Source: an uncultured Oscillospiraceae bacterium
Lineage (GTDB): Bacteria; Bacillota; Clostridia; Oscillospirales; Oscillospiraceae
Direction: 5' to 3'
NCBI GenBank assembly: GCA_944385665.1
Contig: CALWYB010000014.1
Span: forward strand, 1-50,842
DNA: 50,842 nucleotides
The stretch's first letter is position 1, and each line of letters opens with the position of its first letter. The notes beneath the pieces are model-generated. The model did no database searches. It saw nothing but the letters and a program-made list of their open reading frames with translations, and was not told the origin of the DNA. Positions 8,149 to 16,176 of the stretch are shown in pieces. Position numbers and translations under genes: made by a program.

Positions 8149-9278
8149 TGTGCCATCTCCTTTAAAGCGGACAGGGCCGCGTCGATGTCCTCGTCCGTGG
8201 TGTACCAGCCAAAGGAGAACCGCAGGCAGCCTGTGTCCTGAGTACCCAGCGCCCGGTGTATCCGGGGGGCGCAGTGGATGCCGGGCCGCACAGCGATGTC
8301 GTACTGCATCGACAGCTCGTCGGCGGCGGAGGCCGGGTCCCAGCCCTCCAGGTTGAGGGCCACCACCGGGGCGCGGTCGCCGGAGAAGTGGCCGTAGAGG
8401 GTCACGCCGGGAATGTCCCGCAGACCCCGGACAAAGCGCTCCGTCAGGGCAAGCTCATGGGCGTGGATGGCCTCCACCCCGGTCTCCAGGATGAAGTCCA
8501 CCGCCGCCCCCAGCCCCGCCAGACCGTGGCCGTTGAGGGTGCCCGCCTCCAAGTGCTCGGGATACTCGGCGGGCTGGTCCTCCTCAAAGGAGCGCACCCC
8601 GGTGCCGCCGGAGAGGAGGGGCCGCAGCTCCACTCCGGGAGCCACGCACAGCCCGCCGGTGCCCTGGGGCCCCATCAGCCCCTTGTGGCCGGTGAAGGCC
8701 AGCAGGTGGACCCCCATCGTCTCCATGGAGATGGGGGTGCTCCCCGCCGTCTGGGCAGCGTCCAGCAGGAAAATAAGGCCGTGCTGTTTGGCAAAGGCGG
8801 CCATGCGCTCCACGTCCAGCAGATTGCCCGTCAGGTTGGAGGCGTGGGTGCCCACCAGCAGTTTTGTGCTGGGGAGCAGGAGCCCCTCCAGTCGGTCATA
8901 CTCCAGCCGCCCCTGCCGGTCCGCCGACAGGTAATCTACCTTTACCCCTCTTTCCCGGGCAAGGGCGTGCAGGGGCCGCAGCACGGAGTTGTGGTCCCAG
9001 TCGGTGGCGATGACGTGGTCGCCTGGGTTCAGCAGCCCCCACAGGGCGGTGTTCAGGGCCTGGGTGGCGTTGGCGGTGAACACCACGCGCTCCGGATGGG
9101 GGAAAGCAAAAAGCCTTGCCAGCGCCTGACGGGTATGGAACACGGTGCGGGCGGCGGACAGCTCGCTGGTGTGGCCTCCCCGGCCGCAGCTGCCCTGGCC
9201 CTCCATGGCCTCCACCACCGCCCGGGCCACACAGGGGGGCTTTTGCAGAGTGGTGGCGGCGTTGTTGAGGTAAATCAC
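8145..9278 (-). CDS. class V aminotransferase, cysteine desulfurase family
   Basis: The 377-residue PLP enzyme releases sulfur (or selenium) from cysteine (or selenocysteine). It starts MIYLNNAATT; the PLP lysine is Lys199 in FTGHKGLMGPQGTGG. Cys336 in RPGIHCAPRIHRALGT sits at the catalytic position of the group II (SufS/CsdA-like) type. It belongs to the EF2568-like branch seen with selD and yqeB. It is coupled by 4-base overlaps to yedF upstream and the DUF3343 gene downstream, so it probably supplies selenium to SelD or a carrier rather than serving general Fe-S assembly. No SufU/SufB partner is nearby. Confidence 0.9.
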   Translation of the reverse strand: MIYLNNAATTLQKPPCVARAVVEAMEGQGSCGRGGHTSELSAARTVFHTRQALARLFAFPHPERVVFTANATQALNTALWGLLNPGDHVIATDWDHNSVLRPLHALARERGVKVDYLSADRQGRLEYDRLEGLLLPSTKLLVGTHASNLTGNLLDVERMAAFAKQHGLIFLLDAAQTAGSTPISMETMGVHLLAFTGHKGLMGPQGTGGLCVAPGVELRPLLSGGTGVRSFEEDQPAEYPEHLEAGTLNGHGLAGLGAAVDFILETGVEAIHAHELALTERFVRGLRDIPGVTLYGHFSGDRAPVVALNLEGWDPASAADELSMQYDIAVRPGIHCAPRIHRALGTQDTGCLRFSFGWYTTDEDIDAALSALKEMAQ

Positions 9279-9877
9279 AGGTTCACCAGCCGGTCGGCCT
9301 GGGTGAGGATCTCGGCGATGCGGTACATGTTGGTGATGCTGCCCACTGCCAGCTTCTCCTTCAGACCGTAGTAGTCCAGGCAGGTACCGCAGGTGAGAAT
9401 CTCCGTGCCCCGGCTCTCCAGCTCCCGCAGGTCCTCCAGAGACTGACTCCCCTCCACCGTCAGTTTGGCGCCGCCGTTGAAGAACAGCAGGGTGCGGGGC
9501 GGGGTCTCCAGCTGGGCCAGAGCGTAGAGAAAGCTCTTGAGCAGGGCGCGGCCTAACTCGTCGCTCCCCCGGCCCATCACGTCGGTGCCCACCGCCACCA
9601 CGGCGTCGGCGCCCATGACGGTGCAGCCGCAGCTGGGCTGCGGGGCGCTCTGGACGGTGTCCTGAGCGCCCTCCCCAATGAACACCCGCCAGAAGTCGGA
9701 CTCCTGCTGGACCGAGGCGCTGCGGCCCTTCTGGGCGGCCATGCGCTTTAAGTTCTCCACTGCCGCCTCGTTGTCCACCCAGACCTCCAGCACCTCGCCC
9801 TCCTTCAAATCCGCCAGAGCGTGGAGCGAGAGCACCACGGGCTGGGGACAGGCCTTTCCTCTTGCGTCGATCGTCAT
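9275..9877 (-). CDS. yedF: sulfurtransferase-like selenium metabolism protein YedF
   Basis: The 200-residue two-domain protein has an N-terminal TusA-like domain with the CPxP motif (ARGKACPQPVV, Cys10). The C-terminal DsrE-like domain includes VMGRGSDELGRALLKSF, LLFFNGGAKLT and a Cys pair in ILTCGTCLDYYG. YedF is the recurrent partner of SelD in selenium-using bacteria and is thought to carry selenium or sulfur as a persulfide-type adduct. It is the first gene of the six-gene minus-strand operon, with a promoter at 9958-9987. Confidence 0.93.
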   Translation of the reverse strand: MTIDARGKACPQPVVLSLHALADLKEGEVLEVWVDNEAAVENLKRMAAQKGRSASVQQESDFWRVFIGEGAQDTVQSAPQPSCGCTVMGADAVVAVGTDVMGRGSDELGRALLKSFLYALAQLETPPRTLLFFNGGAKLTVEGSQSLEDLRELESRGTEILTCGTCLDYYGLKEKLAVGSITNMYRIAEILTQADRLVNL

Positions 9878-9940
9878 TCTTCTTCTCCTCCTGCCTTGTA
9901 CTTTTCCTCTCTGCCCCTTATAATAAGGTCGCAGAGCTAT

Positions 9941-9967
9941 TTGATAAAGAACACTTCATTATATAAT
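9941..9967 (+). promoter_or_regulatory. possible yqeC promoter, overlapping the yedF promoter
   Basis: TTGATA (9941-9946) and TATAAT (9962-9967) are 15 bases apart, which is short. The -10 lies in the palindrome ATTATATAAT (9958-9967), shared with the divergent promoter. Confidence 0.45.
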
Positions 9968-9987
9968 ATGTCCCAGGGACCCGTCAA
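9958..9987 (-). promoter_or_regulatory. promoter of the yedF-selD-xdhC-type operon
   Basis: On the minus strand TTGACG (9982-9987), an 18-base spacer and TATAAT (9958-9963) form a good sigma-A promoter about 75 bases before yedF. Its -10 overlaps the -10 of the opposite promoter. Confidence 0.65.
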
Positions 9988-10020
9988 TAAAAGGGCCTCT
10001 GGGCGGAAAGGAGACAGCGT

Positions 10021-10701
10021 ATGGAATTGGCTCGGGCATTTTCCCTGACCCCAGGGGTGGTCTCGGTCATCGGCAGCGGGGGCAAAACTACCCTGCTGTC
10101 CGTCCTGGCCCGGGAGCTGCCTGGGCCGGTGATTTTGTGTACCACCACCCATATGTTCCCCTTTTCCGAGTATTCCCTGCTGCCCGGGGATGATGCAGGC
10201 CAGGTGGAGGCCGCCCTGGAGCAGTTCCGGGTGGTATGTCTGGGTCAGCCGGATGAGAGGGGCAAGCTCACCGCCCCCGCCCTGCCCTTCTCTCAGCTCC
10301 GGGCGTTGGCCTCCTGGGTGCTGGTGGAGGCGGACGGCTCCAAGCGCCTCCCCCTGAAAGCCCACGCCGCCTATGAGCCGGTGATCCCTCCGGAGAGCGG
10401 GCAGACTATCCTGGTGGCAGGGGCCTCCGGGTTCGGCGCGCCCATCCGACAGACGGTCCACCGCCCGGAGGGGTTCTGCGCCCTCACGGGAGCCAGCCCG
10501 GAAGAGCCCGCCAGCCCGGAGCTGGCCGCCCGGGTGATCCTTCAAGAGGGACTGGCCCGCCGGGTGTTTCTGAACCAGGTGGAGTCTCCGAAAGACTGGC
10601 TCCAAGCGGAGCGGTTTGCCCGGGTTTTGACGGACGCTGGCCTGGAGGTGTGGGCGGGCAGTCTCCAACAGGGAGTCTGCCGTCCGCTTGACCTATTATA
10701 A
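10021..10701 (+). CDS. yqeC: selenium cofactor biosynthesis protein YqeC
   Basis: The 226-residue P-loop protein belongs to the YqeC family. Residues 16-24 (VIGSGGKTT) are the Walker A motif; CTTTHMFPF, LVEADGSKRLPLKAHAAYEP and FLNQVESPKDW are family blocks. The family co-occurs with yqeB, orphan selD and selenium-dependent molybdenum hydroxylases; the substrate is not established. It is divergent from the selenium operon, sharing a 143-base promoter region, and has an AAAGGAGA ribosome binding site. It ends at a bidirectional terminator at 10721-10752. Confidence 0.88.
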   Translation: MELARAFSLTPGVVSVIGSGGKTTLLSVLARELPGPVILCTTTHMFPFSEYSLLPGDDAGQVEAALEQFRVVCLGQPDERGKLTAPALPFSQLRALASWVLVEADGSKRLPLKAHAAYEPVIPPESGQTILVAGASGFGAPIRQTVHRPEGFCALTGASPEEPASPELAARVILQEGLARRVFLNQVESPKDWLQAERFARVLTDAGLEVWAGSLQQGVCRPLDLL

Positions 10702-10720
10702 ATAAGGTAGGGGAAAATAC

Positions 10721-10752
10721 AAAGCCGCCTGGACAGCTGTCCAGGCGGCTTT
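10721..10752. terminator. bidirectional terminator between yqeC and the HAD gene
   Basis: A perfect palindrome (AAAGCCGCCTGGACAG and its complement) lies between convergent genes. It has A runs on one side and T runs on the other, so it can serve both strands. Confidence 0.8.
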
Positions 10753-10759
10753 GTGCGAT

Positions 10760-11434
10760 TCATTTCATTATGGGATGGCGCTGCAAAAACAGCTTCACGC
10801 AGTCCAAAAGGTCTTGGGGGCTGTGGGCCAGAAAATCTGCCCCGGAGAGCTCCTCCGGGCGTCCATAGCCGTAGGTGCAGCCGATGGCGGGCACTCCGCA
10901 ACGCCGGGCCATCTCCATATCCTGGTCCCGGTCGCCCAGGACCAAAAAATCCCCCGGCCAGCGCTTTTGCAGGATGGGCAGGATCTCATACTTGGGCCGG
11001 TAAGAAAATTCCTCGCCGCAATAGAGCCCATCAAACCAGCGCTCCAGGCCGAAGCAGGCGGTGTGGGCCTGGAGGTAGGAGACGGGGCAGTTGCTCAGCA
11101 GCAGCATCCCCACGCCCCGGGCTTTCAGAGTGTCCAGCACCTGGGGCACCCCGGGATAGAGCCGAGCTCTCCCCTCCTCCACCAGCTCCTGCATCCGCCG
11201 GCCGATCTGGGCGCTGCCCGCCTGCTTTTCCGTCTGGGACAGGTTGGGCTGGAACTGGTCCCACATAGCCTGGGGGGACAGGCCGATCCACTGCCGGATG
11301 GTCTCCCGCTCCCAGGTTTTGGGCTGCGCCACTCCCTTGGTCACCAGAGTGTCGTAGGCCTCCTGCACGGCGGGGGCATAGATGGCCAGGCTGTCGTGGA
11401 GGGTGCCGTCGTAGTCAAAGAGGAGGCGGACCAT
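10760..11434 (-). CDS. HAD-family hydrolase at the end of the riboflavin operon
   Basis: The 224-residue HAD phosphatase resembles the phosphoglycolate phosphatase/PyrP-like subfamily. Motif I is LLFDYDGTLHDS (Asp7 nucleophile, Asp9), motif II is in LLLSNCP, and motif IV is FLVLGDRDQDMEMARRCGVP. An alpha-helical cap lies between motifs I and II. ATG 11434 is 2 bases past the ribH stop, so it is probably translated with the riboflavin genes. The riboflavin pathway needs a phosphatase between RibD and RibH that is usually a promiscuous HAD enzyme; this gene is a strong candidate, inferred from position. It could equally be general housekeeping. Confidence 0.8.
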   Translation of the reverse strand: MVRLLFDYDGTLHDSLAIYAPAVQEAYDTLVTKGVAQPKTWERETIRQWIGLSPQAMWDQFQPNLSQTEKQAGSAQIGRRMQELVEEGRARLYPGVPQVLDTLKARGVGMLLLSNCPVSYLQAHTACFGLERWFDGLYCGEEFSYRPKYEILPILQKRWPGDFLVLGDRDQDMEMARRCGVPAIGCTYGYGRPEELSGADFLAHSPQDLLDCVKLFLQRHPIMK

Positions 11435-11436
11435 AC

Positions 11437-11904
11437 TCAGGCGTCCAGGGCGCGGATCAGGTTGACCATCTCGATGGCCCCCTGGGCGCACTCGGAGCCC
11501 TTGTTGCCCGCCTTGGTGCCGGCGCGCTCAATGGCCTGCTCGATGGTGTCGGTGGTGAGGACCCCGAACATGACGGGGATGTCGCTCTCCAGGGCCACGG
11601 CGGCGATGCCCTTGGACACCTCATTGCACACATAGTCGTAGTGGCTGGTGCTGCCCCGGATGACGGCGCCCAGGGCGATGACCGCGTCGTACTTGCCGCT
11701 CTTGGCCATCTTGGAGGTGATGAGGGGGATCTCAAAGGCGCCGGGCACCCAGGCCACGCTGATGTCGTCGGGCTTCACACCGTGGCGCAGCAGGCCGTCC
11801 TCACAGCCGCTGAGCAGCTTGGAGACGATGAACTCGTTGAACCGGGCGCACACGATGCCCACCTTGATGTCCTGGGATACCAGATTGCCTTCAAAGATTT
11901 TCAT
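11437..11904 (-). CDS. ribH: 6,7-dimethyl-8-ribityllumazine synthase
   Basis: RibH condenses 5-amino-6-ribitylaminouracil with 3,4-dihydroxy-2-butanone 4-phosphate. The 155-residue length is typical. Family blocks are visible: [47 protein letters not shown] and [20 protein letters not shown]. The catalytic His lies in SHYDYV. The start follows a GGAGGAATT ribosome binding site, 37 bases after ribBA. Confidence 0.97.
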   Translation of the reverse strand: MKIFEGNLVSQDIKVGIVCARFNEFIVSKLLSGCEDGLLRHGVKPDDISVAWVPGAFEIPLITSKMAKSGKYDAVIALGAVIRGSTSHYDYVCNEVSKGIAAVALESDIPVMFGVLTTDTIEQAIERAGTKAGNKGSECAQGAIEMVNLIRALDA

Positions 11905-11941
11905 AGTGAATTCCTCCTATTTTATGTAAATTACAGTTTGA

Positions 11942-13144
11942 TCAATAGTTGACCAGATGGCCCATGCGGCGCTGCTTGGTGCGCAGATAGAAGATGTCGT
12001 CCTTGTTGGCCTCCACCTGGATGGGCACCCGCTGGGTGATCTCCAGGCCGAAGTCGGAGAGCTGATAGACCTTGTCCGGGTTGTTGGTGAGCAGGCGCAT
12101 GGTCCGCACGCCCAGGTCCCGCAGGATCTGGGCGCCCGTCCAGTACTCCCGCAGGTCGGGAGCAAAGCCCAGCTTCACGTTGGCGTCCACCGTGTCAAAG
12201 CCCTGCTCCTGGAGCTCGTAGGCCTTCAGCTTGTTGATGAGGCCGATGCCCCGGCCCTCCTGGCGCATGTAGAGCAGCACGCCCCGGCCCTCCGCCTCGA
12301 TCTGCCGCATGGCGGCAGCCAGCTGCTGGCCGCAGTCACACCGGCGGGAGCCAAACACGTCCCCGGTGAGGCACTCGGAGTGGACCCGGCACAGGATGTC
12401 CTTGCCGTCGCCGATCTCCCCCTTCACCAGGGCCACATGGTGCTCCCCGGTCAGGTCGTTGACATAGCCGTAGATCTGGAACTCCCCGTAGCGGGTGGGC
12501 AGCTTGGCACAGGCTTCCCGCACCACGTGCTTGTCATGGAGGCGGCAGTAGTCCTGGAGGGCTTTGATGGTGATGACCTTCAGTCCCCACTCCTGGGCCT
12601 TCTCCAGCAGCTCGGTGGTGCGCATCATGGTGCCGTCGGAGCGCATGATCTCACAGCACAGGCCGCAGGGGGTCAGCCCCGCCAGACGGCACAGGTCCAC
12701 CGTGGCCTCGGTGTGGCCGTTGCGGGTGAGCACGCCGCCCCGCCGGGCCACCAGAGGAAAGACGTGGCCGGGACGGCGCAGATCCTCGGGCCGGGTCGCC
12801 GGGTCCACGCACTTGCGGCAGGTGTAGCCCCGCTCCTGGGCGGAGATGCCGGTGGTAGTGTCTACATGGTCAATGGAGACGGTGAAGGCGGTGCAGTGGT
12901 TGTCGGTGTTCACCTTCACCATCTGCTCCAGCCCCAGCCGGGCGGCCACCTCCTCGTTCATGGGGGTGCAGATGAGCCCCTTGGCGTGGACGGCCATAAA
13001 ATTCACATTCTCCGTGGTGGCAAACTGGGCCGCGCAGATGAGGTCCCCCTCGTTCTCCCGGTCGGGGTCGTCGATGGTGATGATGAGATGGCCCGCCCGC
13101 AGCTCCTCCAGGGCCTCCTCCACGGTACAATAGGGATGTTCCAT
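11942..13144 (-). CDS. ribBA: bifunctional 3,4-DHBP synthase / GTP cyclohydrolase II
   Basis: The 400-residue fusion supplies both riboflavin precursors. Residues about 1-200 are 3,4-dihydroxy-2-butanone-4-phosphate synthase ([29 protein letters not shown]). Residues about 205-400 are GTP cyclohydrolase II, with zinc ligands in [18 protein letters not shown] and the catalytic RQEGRGIGL segment. Both domains look intact. It sits 25 bases after ribE with a strong AAGGAGG ribosome binding site. Confidence 0.97.
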   Translation of the reverse strand: MEHPYCTVEEALEELRAGHLIITIDDPDRENEGDLICAAQFATTENVNFMAVHAKGLICTPMNEEVAARLGLEQMVKVNTDNHCTAFTVSIDHVDTTTGISAQERGYTCRKCVDPATRPEDLRRPGHVFPLVARRGGVLTRNGHTEATVDLCRLAGLTPCGLCCEIMRSDGTMMRTTELLEKAQEWGLKVITIKALQDYCRLHDKHVVREACAKLPTRYGEFQIYGYVNDLTGEHHVALVKGEIGDGKDILCRVHSECLTGDVFGSRRCDCGQQLAAAMRQIEAEGRGVLLYMRQEGRGIGLINKLKAYELQEQGFDTVDANVKLGFAPDLREYWTGAQILRDLGVRTMRLLTNNPDKVYQLSDFGLEITQRVPIQVEANKDDIFYLRTKQRRMGHLVNY

Positions 13145-13169
13145 GGCTAAAAATCCTCCTTGTGTGTGC

Positions 13170-13817
13170 TTAAAATCCGTTCTGTGCTAAAAATTCCAGC
13201 GTGAGGGAGTTCTTGGCCGCCGGTTGAGGCTGAGGCCGCAGCAGCTTCTCCACGTATTTTCCGATCACGTCGTTTTCCAGGTTCACCGTGTCGCCGGGCC
13301 GCTTCTCCCCTAACGTGGTGACGGCCACCGTGTGGGGGATGGCGGAGATGGAAAACCAGCTCTCCCCTACCGCCGCCACCGTGAGGCTGATGCCGTCGAT
13401 GGCGATGGAGCCCTTCTCCACGATGTAGCGCAGCAGCTCCGGGGAAGCGGAAATGGTGTACCACACCGCGTTGTCGTCCTGCCGCAGGGCGGTGATGGTG
13501 CCGGTACCGTCGATGTGGCCGGAGACGATGTGCCCGCCGAAGCGACCGTTTGCCGCCATGGCCCGCTCCAGGTTCACGTGGCTGCCCGCGGTCAGGCTGC
13601 CCAGGGAGGAGCGGTTCAGGGTCTCGTGCATCACGTCGGCGGTAAAGCCGCCGCTGTCCACCGTGGTGGCGGTGAGGCACACCCCATTCACCGCCACGCT
13701 GTCCCCCACCTTCAGGTCGGACAGCACCTCCCTTGCCCCGATGGACAGCACCGACGAGTGCTGCCCCCGGCGCACGGAGCGGATGCTTCCCAATTCCTCA
13801 ACGATCCCGGTAAACAT
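13170..13817 (-). CDS. ribE: riboflavin synthase, alpha chain
   Basis: The 215-residue enzyme dismutates two 6,7-dimethyl-8-ribityllumazine molecules into riboflavin. It has the two tandem lumazine-binding beta-barrels: [10 protein letters not shown] at the N-terminus and GHIDGTGTI starting the second repeat. NGVCLT and DGISLTV are the paired ligand-binding segments. Its start overlaps the 3' end of ribD by 20 bases, giving translational coupling. Confidence 0.97.
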   Translation of the reverse strand: MFTGIVEELGSIRSVRRGQHSSVLSIGAREVLSDLKVGDSVAVNGVCLTATTVDSGGFTADVMHETLNRSSLGSLTAGSHVNLERAMAANGRFGGHIVSGHIDGTGTITALRQDDNAVWYTISASPELLRYIVEKGSIAIDGISLTVAAVGESWFSISAIPHTVAVTTLGEKRPGDTVNLENDVIGKYVEKLLRPQPQPAAKNSLTLEFLAQNGF

Positions 13818-14904
13818 GGTGTTCTACCTCGCTCTCCAGCAAAAAGTCGTCCCCCAAGGGGGTGATGGTGGTGTGTTTCAGCCCCACTGCCTGGTCTGGG
13901 GTGGCCACTCCAAGCCCCTCCACCGGGGACTTGGCTGCCCCGCCGCCGAACAGTTTTGGGGCGATGTAGGCCTGCACCTTCTGGACCAGTCCCTGCTCCA
14001 GGGCGGACCAGTTCAGGGTGCCGCCTCCCTCCAGCAGGACGCTGTCGATGTTCTCCGCTCCCAGCCGGTCCATGAGGGCGGTAAGGTCCACCCGGCCCTC
14101 CCGCTGGGGCAGTACCCACACCCGGCACCCGGCGGCCTCATAAGGGACCCGGCGCTCTGCGTCGGTGCAGGCGGTGGCCAGAATGGTGGGCACCTCATGG
14201 GCGGTGCGGACGATCTGATTCTCCAGCGGCGTTCGCAGGTGGGTGTCGCAGATGACCCGGATGGGGTTCCGGCCCCCCTCCATGCGGCAGGTGAGCAGAG
14301 GGTCATCAGCCAGCACGGTCCCCACTCCGGCCAGGATGGCCCGATAGCGGTGACGGTCCTCATGGACCCGCTTCCGGGCCGCCTCCCCGGTGATCCACTG
14401 GGACGCCCCGGTGCGGGTAGCGATCTTCCCGTCCATGGTCATGGCGTATTTCAGCACCACGTAGGGGCGGCGGGTAGTGATGAAGTGGAAGAACACCTGG
14501 TTGAGGGCGTCGCAGGCCTCTTTGCATACTCCGGTCTCCACCTGGATGCCGTGTGCCCGCAGAAGTTCCAGCCCCTTGCCCGCCACCAGCGGGTTGGGGT
14601 CGTCGGAACCCACCACCACACGGGTGATGCCCGCGTCCAGAATGGCCTGGGTGCAGGGTGGCTGGCGGCCCTGGTGGCAGCAGGGCTCCAGGGTCACATA
14701 GAGGGTCGCTCCGGCAGGCGAGGCGGTGCAGGCTTTCAGCGCCTCCCGCTCCGCGTGGAGTTCTCCGTACCGGGTGTGCCACCCCTGGCCGATGATCTCC
14801 CCGTCCTTCACCAGGACAGCTCCCACCATGGGGTTGGGGGAGGTCCAGCCCATCCCCCGCTTGGCCAGCTCCAGGGCCAGGCCCATATAGTCGGCGTCGT
14901 TCAT
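13798..14904 (-). CDS. ribD: bifunctional riboflavin deaminase/reductase RibD
   Basis: The 368-residue protein has an N-terminal cytidine-deaminase-like domain (residues 1-145), with zinc ligands in ELHAEREAL and EPCCHQGRQPPC. The C-terminal reductase domain has KYAMTMDGKIATRTG, WITGEAAR and VLLEGGGTLNWSAL. It catalyses steps 2 and 3 of riboflavin synthesis. ATG 14904 is preferred to an upstream in-frame start because an AGGAGG ribosome binding site lies 7 bases before it. It is the first gene behind the FMN riboswitch. Confidence 0.96.
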   Translation of the reverse strand: MNDADYMGLALELAKRGMGWTSPNPMVGAVLVKDGEIIGQGWHTRYGELHAEREALKACTASPAGATLYVTLEPCCHQGRQPPCTQAILDAGITRVVVGSDDPNPLVAGKGLELLRAHGIQVETGVCKEACDALNQVFFHFITTRRPYVVLKYAMTMDGKIATRTGASQWITGEAARKRVHEDRHRYRAILAGVGTVLADDPLLTCRMEGGRNPIRVICDTHLRTPLENQIVRTAHEVPTILATACTDAERRVPYEAAGCRVWVLPQREGRVDLTALMDRLGAENIDSVLLEGGGTLNWSALEQGLVQKVQAYIAPKLFGGGAAKSPVEGLGVATPDQAVGLKHTTITPLGDDFLLESEVEHHVYRDR

Positions 14905-14920
14905 ACGCTGCCTCCTGAAA

Positions 14921-14955
14921 CACAAAAATGCCTTGAACGGAATCGTTCAAGGCAT
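14921..14955 (-). terminator. second hairpin with T-tract between FMN riboswitch and ribD
   Basis: Stem 14945-14955 / 14928-14938 (11 bp, 6-base loop), followed on the minus strand by TTTTTG, ends only about 20 bases before the ribD ATG. It looks like a second intrinsic terminator in the leader. Confidence 0.65.
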
Positions 14956-14990
14956 CATGGCGTGGGGAAAATGGATTGGCGCCCTGCCGC

Positions 14991-15025
14991 AAAAAAAGAA
15001 AACTCCGGAATGAAACATTCCAGAG
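14991..15025 (-). terminator. riboswitch-controlled terminator of the rib operon
   Basis: Stem 15016-15025 / 15003-15012 (10 bp with one G-U pair, 3-base loop) is followed on the minus strand by a long T-tract. It lies about 40 bases after the FMN aptamer, as expected for an expression platform. Confidence 0.75.
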
Positions 15026-15065
15026 CTACTTCATGTGCGCAGAGACTTTGATTTTCTCACCGTAC

Positions 15066-15179
15066 ACGATCTTCTTTCATCCAGACTGTACTGTCGGCCC
15101 CGGAATCACACCGAGTCATGCCTTGCGGCTCGTGGGCTATACCACCGGTGGGGAATCGCACCCCGCCCTGAAGATCCTG
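15066..15179 (-). ncRNA. FMN riboswitch (RFN element)
   Basis: On the minus strand the conserved RFN blocks occur in order: AGGGCGGGGTG, CCCCACCGGTGGTATAGCCC, CGGTGTGATTCCGGGGCCGA, CAGT and GTCTGGATGAAAGAAGAT. FMN binding should favour the downstream terminator and shut off ribD-ribE-ribBA-ribH and the HAD gene. Confidence 0.97.
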
Positions 15180-15193
15180 ATTCAATTGAGCAC

Positions 15194-15222
15194 AGTATAC
15201 TCCCAAATATTCTGCCTGTCAA
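15194..15222 (-). promoter_or_regulatory. rib operon promoter
   Basis: TTGACA (15217-15222), a 17-base spacer and TATACT (15194-15199) on the minus strand place the transcript start just before the FMN aptamer. Confidence 0.85.
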
Positions 15223-15260
15223 TACACCGAGGGAAAGATTTCCTTTCTCCGATGGGGAGC

Positions 15261-15302
15261 AAAAAAGCCGCGGGCCTGCCAAACAAAGTGACAGGCCCGC
15301 GG
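15261..15302 (-). terminator. terminator of the SDR gene
   Basis: Stem CCGCGGGCCTG (15292-15302 with 15268-15278) is followed by TTTTTT on the minus strand. It lies 14 bases past the stop codon. Confidence 0.85.
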
Positions 15303-15315
15303 AGAAGGGACCGGA

Positions 15316-16080
15316 TTACAGGTTCGCGCCGTAGTCGATGACCAGCACCTGGCCGGTGATGGCCTTGGACTCGTCGCCGGCCAAAAACAGCAGCAGGTTG
15401 GCCACATCCTGGGGCTGGCACACGGGCAGGGTGAGGTCGGCGTGCTTGGACATGGCGCCCAGCATGTCGGGGTCCAGGTTGGCGGGGTTGAGCCCGGCGG
15501 TCATGGGGGTGGCCACGGTACCGGGGCACACCGCGTTGCAGCGCACGTTGATGGAGGCGCCCCGCATGGCGATGTTCTTGGTCAGGCCGATGATGGCCGC
15601 CTTGCTGGCCACATAGGCCGCGCCGCCGTTGCCGCAGTAGCCCGCCACGCTGGCCACGTTGACGATGGTGCCGCTCTTCTTGGCCATAAACACCTTGGCG
15701 GCCTCCCGGGTGAGGTACAGGGTGCCCTTGGTGTTGGTGTTCACCAGGCGGTCGATGGTCTCGTCGCTGATCTTCTCAATGGCGTCCAGACCGCTGTCCA
15801 GCACTCCGGCGTTGTTCACCAGCACATCCACCGTGCCGAAGGTCTCCACCGTCTTGGCCACCACGGCGGCGCACTGGGCGGAGTCGGAGATGTCACAGGG
15901 GACGGCCAGAGCCTCTCCCCCGGCCTGGCGGATCTCTTCCGCCACCGCCTCCAACGGCTCGGCCCGGCGGGCAGAGATGACCACCTTGGCCCCCTCGGCG
16001 GCAAACAGCTTGGCCGCGCAGGCGCCAATGCCGGAGTTACCACCCGACAAAATGACTACTTTATCCTTTAAACGGTCCAT
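15316..16080 (-). CDS. SDR-family NAD(P)-dependent oxidoreductase
   Basis: The 254-residue classical short-chain dehydrogenase has the nucleotide motif GGNSGIG (13-19), NNAG (89-92), and catalytic Ser144, Tyr156 and Lys160 (YVASK). The C-terminal block TGQVLVIDYGANL is typical. Similar enzymes reduce 3-oxoacyl groups, sugars, steroids or bile acids; sequence alone does not identify the substrate. It is monocistronic with its own promoter and terminator, between the rib and trp operons. Confidence 0.9.
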   Translation of the reverse strand: MDRLKDKVVILSGGNSGIGACAAKLFAAEGAKVVISARRAEPLEAVAEEIRQAGGEALAVPCDISDSAQCAAVVAKTVETFGTVDVLVNNAGVLDSGLDAIEKISDETIDRLVNTNTKGTLYLTREAAKVFMAKKSGTIVNVASVAGYCGNGGAAYVASKAAIIGLTKNIAMRGASINVRCNAVCPGTVATPMTAGLNPANLDPDMLGAMSKHADLTLPVCQPQDVANLLLFLAGDESKAITGQVLVIDYGANL

Positions 16081-16137
16081 ACGATCAACCTTCTTTGATT
16101 AAGATCAGGCGGCACAATCTGCCGGTCTGTCCTCCTT

Positions 16138-16166
16138 ATTTTACCACCTGCTCCGGCGAGGCGCAA
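16138..16166 (-). promoter_or_regulatory. possible SDR gene promoter
   Basis: TTGCGC (16161-16166), 17 bases, then TAAAAT (16138-16143) on the minus strand, about 55 bases before the SDR start. Confidence 0.5.
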
Positions 16167-16176
16167 CGGGATGGCC

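Noticed and set aside
16081..16176. A trp operon terminator after trpA
   Set aside because: No stable hairpin with a T-tract was found. This stretch looks like the SDR promoter and leader.
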